In this document: positions 8,693 through 17,197 of the stretch, one piece after another
How the letters are laid out: each line of letters opens with the position of its first letter
Position numbering within the stretch: position 1 is the first letter of the stretch
From: an uncultured Clostridia bacterium
GTDB lineage: Bacteria > Bacillota > Clostridia > TANB77 > CAG-508
Direction of reading: 5' to 3'
Length of the DNA stretch: 44,160 nt
Assembly: GCA_944387495.1 (NCBI GenBank)
Contig: CALXFD010000017.1
Location: 1 to 44,160, forward strand
Program-made: the position numbers and the translations under genes
Notes under the pieces: model-generated
Told to the model about the DNA's origin: nothing
The model's input: the letters and a program-made list of their open reading frames with translations, nothing else
The model's database searches: none

Positions 8693-10393
8693 TTATATAT
8701 ATAAGTTTTCTAAATTTGCTTGCCTTTTTATTTTATTTGTTGTTGTTTTTATTAAAGGTGTTTCTGAAACTATTATTCCTCTTATTCCTTTATATTTAGG
8801 CATTATCCTATTAACTTCTTTTATTTTATCTGATAAAACTTTGTATATTTCATCATCTTTTTCTACTTTATATGCTTCTTTCATAATTTCTCTATCAAAT
8901 ATGATTTTTACGTTTATTTTGATATCTTCTTTATCATCAGATTGTTGCTTTCCAAATATAAAAGATTCTTTTACTCCTTCTATTTTGTTTACTAGATTTT
9001 CCATTTCTTCTGGGAATATGTTTTTACCATTTTTTAAAACTATTACACTCTTTTTTCTTCCACATATAAATATGTATCCATCTTCATCAATTCTAGCTAA
9101 ATCTCCTGTATAAAACCATCCATCTTTCATGACTTCATTTGTTGCTTCTTCATTGTCATAATATTCAAGCATGACATTTGGTCCTTTTACAGCAAGTTCA
9201 CCTTTTCCTTCTTCATCTGCATCTTCTATTTTTGCTTGAACATGTGGTAAAGATTTTCCAATTGAACCTGTTCTAAAATTTTCATTTGTTTCTATTCCTA
9301 TAATTGGTGATGTTTCTGTTAGCCCATATGCTTGGCATAAATTAATTCCCCAATTTCTAAATGATTCTATTACCTCTGTATCAAGTGCAGCAGCTCCACT
9401 AATAAATAATTTTATATCTCCACCAAATACGTTATGAATATCCTTGAAAGCTTCTTTTTTCTCTTGCATTGATTTGTCTTTATATTTTTTCATAAGCTTT
9501 TTAGTTTCTTCCATTTTTCCTTCTTTTTCAAGAGTTCTTTTTATATTTTTATAGAACATTTCATATATTGCAGGAACAAATGCTACACATGTTGTTTTAT
9601 ACTCATTTAAGTTTTCTACTATATGTCTTATTCCATCACAAAATGCTCTTTCGGCTCCTATGTATAATGAAAGCAACATTCCAACAGTACACTCATATAC
9701 ATGGTGTAATGGTAAAAATGATAATATTCTATCATTTGAATCTATATCTAATACAGATGCCAAGTCCATTAAGTTTGATACTAAATTTTTATGTGAAAGT
9801 GCTACAACTTTTGATTTTGATGTTGTTCCTGATGTGAATAACATTATTTTCATTTCTTCTGGGTTTATTTTGCTATCTATAAATTCTCTATTTCCTGCTT
9901 CAACTAATTCTTTTCCTTTTTCTATTAATTCTCTTTCTGAATAGATACCTTCATCATGTGCACATGAATCCATAGATATTAAATGTTTTAATTTGTTTTT
10001 ATCACTATATTTTATTTTTTTAATTGTTTCTTCATATTTTTTAGAATAAAAAATTGCTTCTACTTCTGATCTTTCTATTACCTCTTCTAATTCATTAGCT
10101 GGTAATGACCTATCCAATGGAACTACTATTCCTGTACCACATACTACTGATAAATATGCAAGTTCCCATTCATATCTATTTTCTCCTATAACAGCTATCT
10201 TCTTGCCTTTTAGTCCTAAGCTAATTAATGCTGTTCCTAGATAGTCTATCATATCTCTTATTTCATTATGTGTGTATAGTTTATATTTTCCTTTTTCTAT
10301 TTTTATTTTATATCCTATTTTGTTTCCATATAGTTTTCTTGTTTTGTTTAACATATCTTTTAAATCTGTTATTTCTAAAACGTCTTTGTTCAT
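8693..10393 (-). CDS. AMP-dependent acyl-CoA synthetase (long-chain fatty-acid ligase type)
   Basis: A 566-residue adenylate-forming enzyme with the family motifs in order: the P-loop-like 'MLFTSGTTSKSKVVALSH' (about 184-201), 'AYGLTETSP', 'GWFYTGDLARIDEDGYIF' and 'GRKKSVIVLKNGKNIFPEE' near the C-terminal hinge. The catalytic lysine expected in the C-terminal domain is probably in 'TTTNKIKRQ'. It activates a carboxylic acid, most likely a fatty acid, to acyl-AMP and then acyl-CoA. Chain-length preference cannot be read. It probably heads a two-gene unit with the flavodoxin gene 30 bases downstream. Confidence 0.85.
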   Translation of the reverse strand: MNKDVLEITDLKDMLNKTRKLYGNKIGYKIKIEKGKYKLYTHNEIRDMIDYLGTALISLGLKGKKIAVIGENRYEWELAYLSVVCGTGIVVPLDRSLPANELEEVIERSEVEAIFYSKKYEETIKKIKYSDKNKLKHLISMDSCAHDEGIYSERELIEKGKELVEAGNREFIDSKINPEEMKIMLFTSGTTSKSKVVALSHKNLVSNLMDLASVLDIDSNDRILSFLPLHHVYECTVGMLLSLYIGAERAFCDGIRHIVENLNEYKTTCVAFVPAIYEMFYKNIKRTLEKEGKMEETKKLMKKYKDKSMQEKKEAFKDIHNVFGGDIKLFISGAAALDTEVIESFRNWGINLCQAYGLTETSPIIGIETNENFRTGSIGKSLPHVQAKIEDADEEGKGELAVKGPNVMLEYYDNEEATNEVMKDGWFYTGDLARIDEDGYIFICGRKKSVIVLKNGKNIFPEEMENLVNKIEGVKESFIFGKQQSDDKEDIKINVKIIFDREIMKEAYKVEKDDEIYKVLSDKIKEVNRIMPKYKGIRGIIVSETPLIKTTTNKIKRQANLENLYI

Positions 10394-10514
10394 TTTTCTG
10401 TTATCTCCATTTCTTTTATTTATATTTTTTCTTTTATTTTTATTGCAAATCTATTTTATAATATCAAAAAAAATAAAATTATTCCATACTTTTGCTATAA
10501 ATATTTAAAAAAAT

Positions 10515-10553
10515 AATAAAGCTCCTATATTTTAAATGTAGAAGCTTATTTTT
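10515..10553 (-). terminator. Intrinsic terminator of tsaC
   Basis: Stem AATAAxGCTxCTA pairing across an AT-rich loop, followed on the minus strand by AT-rich sequence. It lies just downstream of the tsaC stop codon. Confidence 0.65.
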
Positions 10554-10563
10554 TATTTCATTA

Positions 10564-11205
10564 TTACTTCTTAAATTTTGAACAAATTTCTTCTATTTGT
10601 TCTTTTGTTATAGAACCCTGCCTCAAAATTTCTGGTATTCCCTCAACAACTTGTACAATAGTAGACGAAATACCAATTTTACTAGGTCCTCCATCTATAA
10701 AATAATCTACTTTTCCTTCAAAGTCTTTTATTATTTCTTTCAAATTAACTCCACTAGGTTTTCCTGAAATATTTGCACTTGGGGTAGCTATTGGCACTCC
10801 TGAATATTCAATTAGTTTTAGGGCTATTTCATTTGCTGGCATACGTATTCCTACTGTATTAGAATTTGAAGTCAAAATATCTGGAACAAGGGCTTTTTTA
10901 TTTAAAATAATGGTAAGTGGTCCCGGAAAAAATTCTTTCATTAAAGCATATTCTAATTCTGTTATATCTTTTGCAATTTTGTTTACCATCTCTATGCTAT
11001 TTACTAATAAGCTAATTGGTTTGTTTAGGGGCCTTCGCTTAACTTTATATAGGTTTTTTATAGCTTCTTCATTTAGTCCATTTGCACCTATTCCGTAAAC
11101 TGTTTCTGTTGGAAATACTACTATTCCCCCATTTTTTATTATTCTTGCTGGTTCTTTTAGCTTTTCATACTCTGTATTGTTTCTGCAATCTAAATAATTT
11201 TTCAT
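10564..11205 (-). CDS. tsaC: Threonylcarbamoyl-AMP synthase
   Basis: A 213-residue YrdC/Sua5-domain protein: 'GGIVVFPTETVYGIGANG' (about 26-43), the 'KRRPLNKPISLLV' lysine/arginine motif, 'VGIRMPANEIALKLI', and 'PIATPSANISGKPSG' in the active site. It makes threonylcarbamoyl-AMP from threonine, bicarbonate and ATP, the first step of t6A modification at tRNA position 37. Its length and last residues show that the extra C-terminal Sua5 domain is absent (YrdC/TsaC form). Cytosolic and normally essential. Single-gene unit, divergent from the Fic gene. Confidence 0.92.
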   Translation of the reverse strand: MKNYLDCRNNTEYEKLKEPARIIKNGGIVVFPTETVYGIGANGLNEEAIKNLYKVKRRPLNKPISLLVNSIEMVNKIAKDITELEYALMKEFFPGPLTIILNKKALVPDILTSNSNTVGIRMPANEIALKLIEYSGVPIATPSANISGKPSGVNLKEIIKDFEGKVDYFIDGGPSKIGISSTIVQVVEGIPEILRQGSITKEQIEEICSKFKK

Positions 11206-11499
11206 AAATAGTCACATTCCTTTTAATTTTATAATGAAATAGCTAAAATAATAAAGATTTTTTAACTATTTCTATCTTTTTATGATATTAGTTTACCATG
11301 AATTATATCTATTTTCAAGAATTTACTTTTTATCTTTAATATCTTAATTTTTTTCAAGTATGTATAGAATTTTTACTTTATAAATAATGTACATATCCGA
11401 ATTATTTTATATGAAATTATCTCTAAAAGTATAGTAATATTAAGCATTTTATGATATAATATAAGAGTAGTTTTAAAAAGATTTAGGAGGTTTTTTTAT

Positions 11500-12336
11500 A
11501 TGTCTAATGAAGAAAATTATATAATCGAAAATGAAACAACTGATACTGCAAAAAAGGCAGAGTATTGGAGTACTGGTATTGGATTAAATAAGGTCGATAA
11601 TTTAGAGCCTTCTAAATATTTATTAGACTTATCTCAAAAAAATATTAATGGAGAATTAAAGTATAGCGAAGTCGAAAACTTATTAAAAACATATTATGAA
11701 ACACAAAATTCTAATGATATAAACATTCAAAGAGAAAAAGAATGTGATTTAGTATCTTTAAGAATTGCTCAACTGTTAGAAGATAATAGTTTTGGTTTTA
11801 GTCCTATTACTTTAAAGAATATTCACAAATATCTGTTTAAAGATATTTATGATTTTGCAGGTAATTACAGAAATTATAATATAACAAAAAAAGAGGACAT
11901 ACTTAATGGAGATACTGTTAAATATGTAAATTATCAAGATATTGAAAGTTATTTTGATTATGATTTTAAAGAGGAAAAAGAATTTGATTATTCAAAACTA
12001 AATAAAGATGAATTAATAAAGCATATTGCAAAATTTACTTCAAGTATTTGGCAAGTACATCCTTTTGGAGAAGGCAACACAAGAACAACCGCAGTATTTA
12101 TTGAAAAATATCTTAACAATATGGGATTTAGTATTAATAATGATATGTTTAAAGAACACAGTTTATATTTTAGAAATGCTTTAGTTAGAAGCAATTATGG
12201 GAATATTCCAAAAGGAATTTATCCTACATTTGATTATTTAGTAATGTTTTTTGAAAATTTATTACAAGGAAAAAATAACGAATTAAAAAATAGAGATTTA
12301 TATATTAAAGAATTGTTTGAAAATGGTGATTTGTAA
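11500..12336 (+). CDS. Fic family protein (AMP-transferase fold)
   Basis: A 278-residue protein, one of the few plus-strand genes. The catalytic Fic motif is intact: 'VHPFGEGNTRTTAVF' (HPFxxGNxR, near residue 187), preceded by 'FAGNYRNYNITK', the flap that positions the target. The N-terminal third has 'NGELKYSEVENLLKTYYE', a helix resembling the VbhA-like inhibitory segments found before some Fic cores, though no clear S/T-x-x-x-E-G/N inhibitor motif is visible. It should modify a hydroxyl side chain on a target protein with a nucleotide; the target is unknown. AGGAGG lies 8 bases before the ATG. The complete gene is not a copy of the partial Fic gene at the left edge. Confidence 0.85.
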   Translation: MSNEENYIIENETTDTAKKAEYWSTGIGLNKVDNLEPSKYLLDLSQKNINGELKYSEVENLLKTYYETQNSNDINIQREKECDLVSLRIAQLLEDNSFGFSPITLKNIHKYLFKDIYDFAGNYRNYNITKKEDILNGDTVKYVNYQDIESYFDYDFKEEKEFDYSKLNKDELIKHIAKFTSSIWQVHPFGEGNTRTTAVFIEKYLNNMGFSINNDMFKEHSLYFRNALVRSNYGNIPKGIYPTFDYLVMFFENLLQGKNNELKNRDLYIKELFENGDL

Positions 12337-12394
12337 AAAACCAAGGATGAATCAATATGTCAAATTAAATTTTTTCTTTAATAATTTAAAAATA

Positions 12395-12421
12395 AACTTC
12401 CATATCTTAAATATGGAAGTT
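12395..12421. terminator. Bidirectional terminator between the Fic gene and the cotJC 3' half
   Basis: Perfect 11-bp stem (AACTTCCATAT with its complement) and a 5-base loop, A-rich on one side and T-rich on the other. It serves two converging genes. Confidence 0.85.
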
Positions 12422-12426
12422 CATTT

Positions 12427-12855
12427 TTAATTACAATTGCAATTATTGTTATCTTTATTCTTCATATAAAACTTTTTCATAGCAAGCTTATCTTGCACTC
12501 CACGAAGTGCTTCACCAAATCTTTGGAAATGTACTATTTCTCTTTCTCTTAAATATCTTAGTGGATCTAATACATCTGGATTGTCACGACATAAGTCTAT
12601 TAATTTTTCATAAGTTGCTCTTGCTTTTTGTTCTGCTGCTAAGTCTTCTTGTAAATTTGCTATTGGATCACCTTTACAAGCCAATACTGACGCTGTAAAT
12701 GGATATCCAGCTGCTGCTTGTGGGTATACATCTACACCATGGTCTGTATAATATGCTCCTAATCCTGCTTTTTCTATTTCTTCTATACTAGCATCTTTTG
12801 TTAGTTGGTGTACTATTGTTCCAACCATTTCTAAATGGGCTAATTCTTTGTTTCC
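12427..12855 (-). pseudogene. cotJC: cotJC, 3' part (separated from its 5' part by an 11.7-kb insertion)
   Basis: The last ~142 codons of the spore-coat manganese-catalase-like protein CotJC. The frame is open from the recombination site at 12855 and reads 'NKELAHLEMVGTIVHQL' onwards. It contains four of the five expected manganese ligands: Glu and His of 'KELAH', Glu of 'AAEQKAR' and His of 'EIVHFQRF'. The fifth (Glu35, in 'PDGELAASL') is on the other half at 24.7 kb. There is no start codon or ribosome binding site before 'KELAH'; the first methionine lies inside the conserved core, so this half should not be expressed alone. The tail ends in an Asn/Cys-rich stretch. It is best read as the downstream exon of a gene rebuilt by site-specific excision, not as decay. 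Confidence 0.9.
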
Positions 12856-12876
12856 ATTTTGTTGTCAATCATTTTC
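12840..12876 (-). repeat. Recombination site at the downstream end of element A (attR-like)
   Basis: On the minus strand the element arm ATTGACAACAxxATGG leads into cotJC coding sequence (GGAAACAAAGAATTAGCC). The arm recurs at 23557-23571, and its GG dinucleotide at 12854-12855 aligns without gaps with the GG at 23557-23558 and 24589-24590. The stop codon of the monooxygenase gene (12869-12871) lies inside this arm. Confidence 0.75.
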
Positions 12877-13162
12877 TTTCCACAAATTGTTCTACTTTCA
12901 TATGAAGATGATATTTATCTCTTAAATCTGCGATTTCTTTCATCATTTGAGATTTATGATGTTCATCTAAAGCTTCTTGATTTTCCCATCTATCAATTAA
13001 TAAAACTGTTTCTTTATCATCCATTGGGAAGAAATACTCATATTTTTGATTACCTTTTTCAGCTCTTACTCTGTCTACAACTCCCTTTTCTACCATTTCT
13101 TCTGCAAATTTTTTTGCATTTCCATTTTCTCCTGTATAATAAATATTTATTGTTAAACTCAT
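12869..13162 (-). CDS. Antibiotic-biosynthesis-monooxygenase (ABM) domain protein
   Basis: A 97-residue protein with the dimeric alpha/beta-barrel pattern of ABM/YgiN-like quinol monooxygenases: 'SLTINIYYTGENGNAKKFAEEM', then a 'FFPMDDKETVLLIDRWENQEALDEHHKS' run (the conserved W-x-N-x-x-A-L-D-x-H-x-x-S pattern) and 'KYHLHMKVEQFVERK'. The start is taken at the ATG at 13162, after AAGGAGAG; an in-frame GTG at 13171 overlaps that site. It is the last gene of the TetR-flavodoxin-cyclophilin-like operon, which suggests a role with quinones or other electrophiles. Its last codons lie in the recombination-site arm, so it is the element-end gene. Confidence 0.8.
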   Translation of the reverse strand: MSLTINIYYTGENGNAKKFAEEMVEKGVVDRVRAEKGNQKYEYFFPMDDKETVLLIDRWENQEALDEHHKSQMMKEIADLRDKYHLHMKVEQFVERK

Positions 13163-13183
13163 AATCAACACTCTCCTTAAATT

Positions 13184-13777
13184 TTAATTAATACTTTCAA
13201 TAGTAACTTCAAAATCACTACTTATATTTCCTAATATTTCAGTTCCTGATTCTATTGTTCCTAATTTATATAATGAACTAGAATATCTAAAATCTTTATA
13301 AAATACTGATACATTTCCCCAAGGTGCATAATATGAAAAGTCTCCTATTTGTGGTGTATATCCAGAAGGTAATCCTTCTGTGGATAATTCATTTGGCAAT
13401 GTTGCGATTTTTTCTGTATTATTAAAATCTTCAAATGTTAGTGTTAGTGGTAACATTTTCAATAAGTCTCTACTTGCTTGGTTATCATCTAATCTAACAA
13501 ATACTTCATTTCCGTTTACTGTTAATTTTATTCTTGCATTTTCCATATCTACTTCTTCTCCTTCATTTTGTGAATTTTGAGTTTCATCTAAACTATTACT
13601 ATTATCACTTATAATATTTTCCTCTATATCGCTATTATTAATATCATTTTGTATATTTTGTTGATTTGAACTATTATTACCTTCTTGACTTGTATTTTCC
13701 TTAGGGTTGAAATATATGATACCTCCTAAAATAACAGCTATTATTAATAAAATTATAATAAAAATGATTTTTTTCAT
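13184..13777 (-). CDS. Membrane-anchored cyclophilin-like domain protein
   Basis: A 197-residue protein. Residues 3-22 form a single hydrophobic helix without a lipobox, so an N-terminal anchor is likely. An Asn/Ser/Glu-rich linker of about 55 residues follows. The C-terminal ~115 residues match the cyclophilin-like fold often found beside flavodoxins: 'IKLTVNGNEVFVRLDDNQASRD', 'LPLTLTFEDFNNTEKIATLP', 'GDFSYYAPWGNVSVFYKDF' and 'YKLGTIESGTEIL'. The function of this subfamily is not established; it is probably extracellular and may act with the anchored flavodoxin encoded 11 bases upstream. Confidence 0.78.
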   Translation of the reverse strand: MKKIIFIIILLIIAVILGGIIYFNPKENTSQEGNNSSNQQNIQNDINNSDIEENIISDNSNSLDETQNSQNEGEEVDMENARIKLTVNGNEVFVRLDDNQASRDLLKMLPLTLTFEDFNNTEKIATLPNELSTEGLPSGYTPQIGDFSYYAPWGNVSVFYKDFRYSSSLYKLGTIESGTEILGNISSDFEVTIESIN

Positions 13778-13788
13778 TTATCTTCTCC

Positions 13789-14478
13789 TTAAAATCCTAT
13801 TTCAGATAGCCATTCATTAACTGCGCTTTGTGAATTTTTACTACTGCTATCTCTTACTGATAATCCTTCTGTTACTGTTGCATTTGGTTCTTCATCTTCT
13901 ATATTACTTGGTGTACCTGATAAACCAGAACCTCCGCTTGTAGTAAATGGTGCTATTGTTTTTCCTGATAAATCATATTCATCTAAAAATGTATATAATG
14001 CCATTGGCATATCTCCCCACCAAATTGGATATCCTAAAAAGATAGTATCATAATTATCTATATTATCTATTTGTGTACTTAAAGCTGGTCTCGCATTATC
14101 GTTTTGCTCTTCTTGCGCTATATCTAATAAATCATTATAATTATCCGTATATTGTTCTTCTGTCTCTAATTTAATTATATCTCCGCCTACTGCTTCATGT
14201 ATAAAGTTTGCAACGTTCTCTGTATTTCCTGTGTGTGAGAAATATACTACTAGTACATTTCCATTTTTATTTTCTTGGCTATTTTGATTTTGTTCTACAT
14301 TTGTTTTATTGTTTGTAACTTGTCCTACTCCCTGATTTTCCTCTTGATTTTCACCACTTGCTTGATTTTGTACTGTACTTGTATTTTCGTTATTTCTTGC
14401 TAAATTAATACCTACTACTATTACAATTATTGCAATTACTAAAATTACTCCTATTAAAACTATTAACTTTTTATTCAT
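13789..14478 (-). CDS. Membrane-anchored flavodoxin
   Basis: A 229-residue protein: an N-terminal anchor helix (about 4-26), a Gln/Asn-rich linker (about 27-72), then a flavodoxin domain. The FMN phosphate loop is 'VVYFSHTGNTENVANF' (about 78-93), the flavin-ring loop is 'FLGYPIWWGDMP', and 'APFTTSGGSGLSG' is the third loop. Flavodoxin domains of this type are thought to serve redox or electron-transfer roles. The anchor and linker closely mirror those of the cyclophilin-like neighbour, so the two probably work side by side on the outer face of the membrane. Second gene of the TetR operon. Confidence 0.82.
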   Translation of the reverse strand: MNKKLIVLIGVILVIAIIVIVVGINLARNNENTSTVQNQASGENQEENQGVGQVTNNKTNVEQNQNSQENKNGNVLVVYFSHTGNTENVANFIHEAVGGDIIKLETEEQYTDNYNDLLDIAQEEQNDNARPALSTQIDNIDNYDTIFLGYPIWWGDMPMALYTFLDEYDLSGKTIAPFTTSGGSGLSGTPSNIEDEEPNATVTEGLSVRDSSSKNSQSAVNEWLSEIGF

Positions 14479-14557
14479 AATTTCATCTTCCTTTCTTTTT
14501 TATTCTTTATCTAATCTCAAATAATTCCCAATAGTATCTCTTGTAAACTCACCTCTT

Positions 14558-15169
14558 TTAGTTTAATAATTTCAAAATTCCTTTATATGTGATGTCATAT
14601 ATTGATAAATACTTGAATGGTACCTCCGCAGAATTCATTGCTTTCATTTGTTTTTCTGTTACTTCTGCATAAGGATAAATACCATACATTAATGGGAAAA
14701 ATAAGAATACAAATTCATCTTTTTCTTCATCACTCATTTTTCCAAAGAATTTATCAACACATTTTCTTACCATCTTTATAGCATTTCCATAAGCTCTTTT
14801 AAATTCTATCAACTCTTCCATTCTACTGTTTTCTTCCATGTCATACATGTTCATTGAAAGTAGTTTTAACAAATTTCTTCTTTTTGATACTGTTTTTGCT
14901 AATTTGTCTGCAAATGCTTCTTCTGCCATTTCAGAGTTTTGCTCATACATTTCGTTTAAATCTTTTATCCATCTTTCATATTCTCTTTTTAGAAGTGCAA
15001 GGAATATTTCTTCTTTCGTTTGAAAATAATTGTATATTGAGGTACGAGAAAATGTTGTTTCTTCTCCTATACTTTTTATTGTTATATCTTTAAAACTATT
15101 ATTTTCATAAAGTTTTTCACAAGCATTTATAATTTCTTCTTTCCTAATGTCAATTATTTCTTTCCCCAT
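14558..15169 (-). CDS. TetR family transcriptional regulator
   Basis: A 203-residue protein with a TetR N-terminal helix-turn-helix: 'IINACEKLYENNSFKDITIKSI' followed by 'TTFSRTSIYNYFQTKEEIFLAL', which holds the TxxxIYxYFxxKE signature. The C-terminal ~150 residues are the ligand-binding helical bundle. Two matching operator half-palindromes overlap its own promoter (15196-15246), so it almost certainly represses itself and the three genes downstream (flavodoxin, cyclophilin-like, ABM). The inducer is unknown; the target genes suggest electrophiles or quinones. Confidence 0.88.
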   Translation of the reverse strand: MGKEIIDIRKEEIINACEKLYENNSFKDITIKSIGEETTFSRTSIYNYFQTKEEIFLALLKREYERWIKDLNEMYEQNSEMAEEAFADKLAKTVSKRRNLLKLLSMNMYDMEENSRMEELIEFKRAYGNAIKMVRKCVDKFFGKMSDEEKDEFVFLFFPLMYGIYPYAEVTEKQMKAMNSAEVPFKYLSIYDITYKGILKLLN

Positions 15170-15195
15170 TATATATATCTCCTTTATTTAATTTT

Positions 15196-15247
15196 TGACG
15201 TCGTGTCAGTATAATTGTTATATATCATATTTCTGACACAGTGTCAA
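15196..15247 (-). promoter_or_regulatory. TetR operon promoter with two operator palindromes
   Basis: Minus-strand promoter TTGACA (15242-15247), a 17-base spacer, TATATA (15219-15224). Two 13-bp palindromes of the form TGACnnnnnGTCA lie at 15234-15246, over the -35, and at 15196-15208, just after the -10. The shared TGAC/GTCA arms mark them as sites for one dimeric repressor, most simply the adjacent TetR protein. Confidence 0.8.
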
Positions 15248-15370
15248 TGGTTTTATAAAAAAATTTTCAGAAAATTATTGTATGTTATAAAATTTAGTAA
15301 GCCTTTTTATAACAACTTGTCCTAGGAATTTTTTTATGTTTTTATCATAAATTTTAAAGAGGCGATTTAT

Positions 15371-15508
15371 ATGGAATTAGAAGAATATACATTACAAGAT
15401 ACTAAAATCAAATTTTATGATGATTATATAGTTCAAGATGCTTCTATCCAAAAAGAATATATAGATAATATTGTTGCTAATTTAATAAGCAAATCTCTTT
15501 TATTGTAA
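15371..15508 (+). CDS. Small protein, 45 aa, upstream of the serine recombinase
   Basis: ATG after an AGAGGCG site, giving a 45-residue acidic protein: 'MELEEYTLQDTKIKFYDDY' and then 'VQDASIQKEYIDNIVANLI' toward a hydrophobic end. It lies 51 bases before the recombinase start on the same strand and is probably co-transcribed with it. I recognise no family. Position, size and orientation fit a recombination directionality factor, which large serine recombinases need for excision, but nothing in the sequence proves this. Confidence 0.55.
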   Translation: MELEEYTLQDTKIKFYDDYIVQDASIQKEYIDNIVANLISKSLLL

Positions 15509-15559
15509 TTTGTATTATCCTTATATATTTAAAGGCAAATTGCAAAGAAAGGAGTAAGT

Positions 15560-17119
15560 GTGGAAAATGACACATATGCAATATATTTAAGAAAATCAAG
15601 AGAAGATATTGAAGCTGAAAAATATGGTGAAGGTGAAACATTAGCTAGACATGAAAAAATTTTGACTACTTTTGCTAAAAAGAGAAACTTAGCTATTGGC
15701 AAAATTTATAGAGAAGTTGTTAGTGGTGAAACTATTAGTGAGAGAAAAGAAATGCAAAAATTACTTAAAGATGTTGAAAACGAAGAATGGACTGGCGTTT
15801 TAGTTGTTGAACTTGAAAGACTTGCTCGTGGTGATACTGTTGACCAAGGCACAGTTGCCAAAGCTTTTAAATATTCTCATACAAAAATTATTACTCCTGT
15901 TAAGACATATGACCCAGATAATGAATTTGATGAAGAATATTTTGAATTTGGTCTATTTATGTCTAGAAGAGAGTATAAAACAATAAATAGACGTTTACAA
16001 AGAGGTAGAGAAATTTCAGTTTCAGAAGGCAAGTTTGTTGGCAATGTTCCCCCTTTTGGCTATGATAGAGTTAAATTAGAAAATTCCAAAGGTTATAGTT
16101 TAGTTATTAATGAAAATGAGTCATATATTGTTAAAGAAATTTTTAGACTTTATGCTTTTGAAAATAAGAATTATAGTTTTATTGCACAATACTTAGATAA
16201 CTTAAATTTGAAGCCTAGAATTTCTGATAAATGGTCTGTTTCTTCTATCAAGGATATATTGTCAAACCCAACTTACATTGGAAAAATTGTATGGAATAGA
16301 AGAAAACAAAGGAAGAAAACAGTAAATGGACATTTAGTTATTAGTAGACCTAGAAATGTGCAGTATTTGATTTATGATGGATTGCATAAACCTATTATTG
16401 ATACTGAAACTTGGAACTTAGCAAAAATGAAAAGAGAGCAAAATTTCCCAAAAGTTAAGCATACTAATATTATTCAAAATTCGTTAGCTGGATTGGTATA
16501 TTGCGAAAAATGTGGTAAATTAATGCAAAGGAGACCTTATAATAATCCTTTTAAACCTGCAACTCTTATATGCTCTAACCCTAATTGTGATAATGTTAGT
16601 TCTAAACTTTATATTGTAGAAGATAAAATTTTAGAAGCATTAAATTTATGGCTTGATAATTATAAATTTAATTATGAAGCTATAAATAATCTAAATTTAA
16701 ACAATAGTCAGTTAATAGATTTTTCTATTTCATCTACAAAGAAAGAATTAGAAAAAGAAAATTTAAAACTTGATAAAATTTATTGTTTTTTAGAAGAGGG
16801 TATTTATAGTAATGATGAATTTACTAAGCGTTCGTGTATTGTAAAAGCAAATGTTCAAAATCTAGAAAAAAAGTTAGAAAAATATAATAATTTGCTATCT
16901 GAGAAAAATAAATTACAAAATGAGCCAAAATCAAGAAATTTTAAATTTAATAATATTATTGATTTGTATAATAGTTTGGAAACTGCTGAAAATAAAAATA
17001 TCTTGTTAAAAAGTCTTATTTCAAAAGTTACATATTTAAAAACTGAAAAAAATATAAGAAAGGATTCCTCTCCTACCAATTTTGAATTAAATATATATCC
17101 TAAAATATGCAAATGCTAG
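15560..17119 (+). CDS. Large serine recombinase (site-specific integrase/excisionase)
   Basis: A 519-residue intact protein with the three-part layout of large serine recombinases. The resolvase domain (about 5-150) has catalytic Ser13 in 'AIYLRKSREDIEAE' and 'LVVELERLARGD', the conserved arginine motif. A recombinase domain (about 160-270) includes 'VGNVPPFGYDRVK' and 'WSVSSIKDILSNPTYIGKIVW'. A zinc ribbon ('VYCEKCGKLMQRR' with 'LICSNPNC') and a C-terminal coiled coil (about 370-460) follow. The start is GTG, with GGAG 5 bases upstream. It lies between the two halves of cotJC, opposite to that gene, and is the natural enzyme for excising the insertion, as SpoIVCA does for skin. It sits well inside the element and not at its end. 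Confidence 0.93.
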   Translation: MENDTYAIYLRKSREDIEAEKYGEGETLARHEKILTTFAKKRNLAIGKIYREVVSGETISERKEMQKLLKDVENEEWTGVLVVELERLARGDTVDQGTVAKAFKYSHTKIITPVKTYDPDNEFDEEYFEFGLFMSRREYKTINRRLQRGREISVSEGKFVGNVPPFGYDRVKLENSKGYSLVINENESYIVKEIFRLYAFENKNYSFIAQYLDNLNLKPRISDKWSVSSIKDILSNPTYIGKIVWNRRKQRKKTVNGHLVISRPRNVQYLIYDGLHKPIIDTETWNLAKMKREQNFPKVKHTNIIQNSLAGLVYCEKCGKLMQRRPYNNPFKPATLICSNPNCDNVSSKLYIVEDKILEALNLWLDNYKFNYEAINNLNLNNSQLIDFSISSTKKELEKENLKLDKIYCFLEEGIYSNDEFTKRSCIVKANVQNLEKKLEKYNNLLSEKNKLQNEPKSRNFKFNNIIDLYNSLETAENKNILLKSLISKVTYLKTEKNIRKDSSPTNFELNIYPKICKC

Positions 17120-17169
17120 GTTTTGTATAGTTTTAAAAGATATAATATTTAGCATAAATTAAAAGAAAT

Positions 17170-17192
17170 GAGCCCTGTTTAATACAGGGTTC
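17170..17192. terminator. Terminator between the recombinase and the CMD-family gene
   Basis: GC-rich stem (CCCTGT/ACAGGG core, 9 bp with one mismatch) and a 5-base loop between two converging genes. The T-rich side on the minus strand suits the CMD-family gene. Confidence 0.75.
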
Positions 17193-17197
17193 ACTAA

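Noticed and set aside
12427..12828. The cotJC 3' part as a separate short manganese-catalase gene starting at an internal ATG
   Set aside because: The conserved E-L-A-H metal motif lies upstream of that ATG, there is no ribosome binding site, and the missing N-terminus is found behind cotJB.
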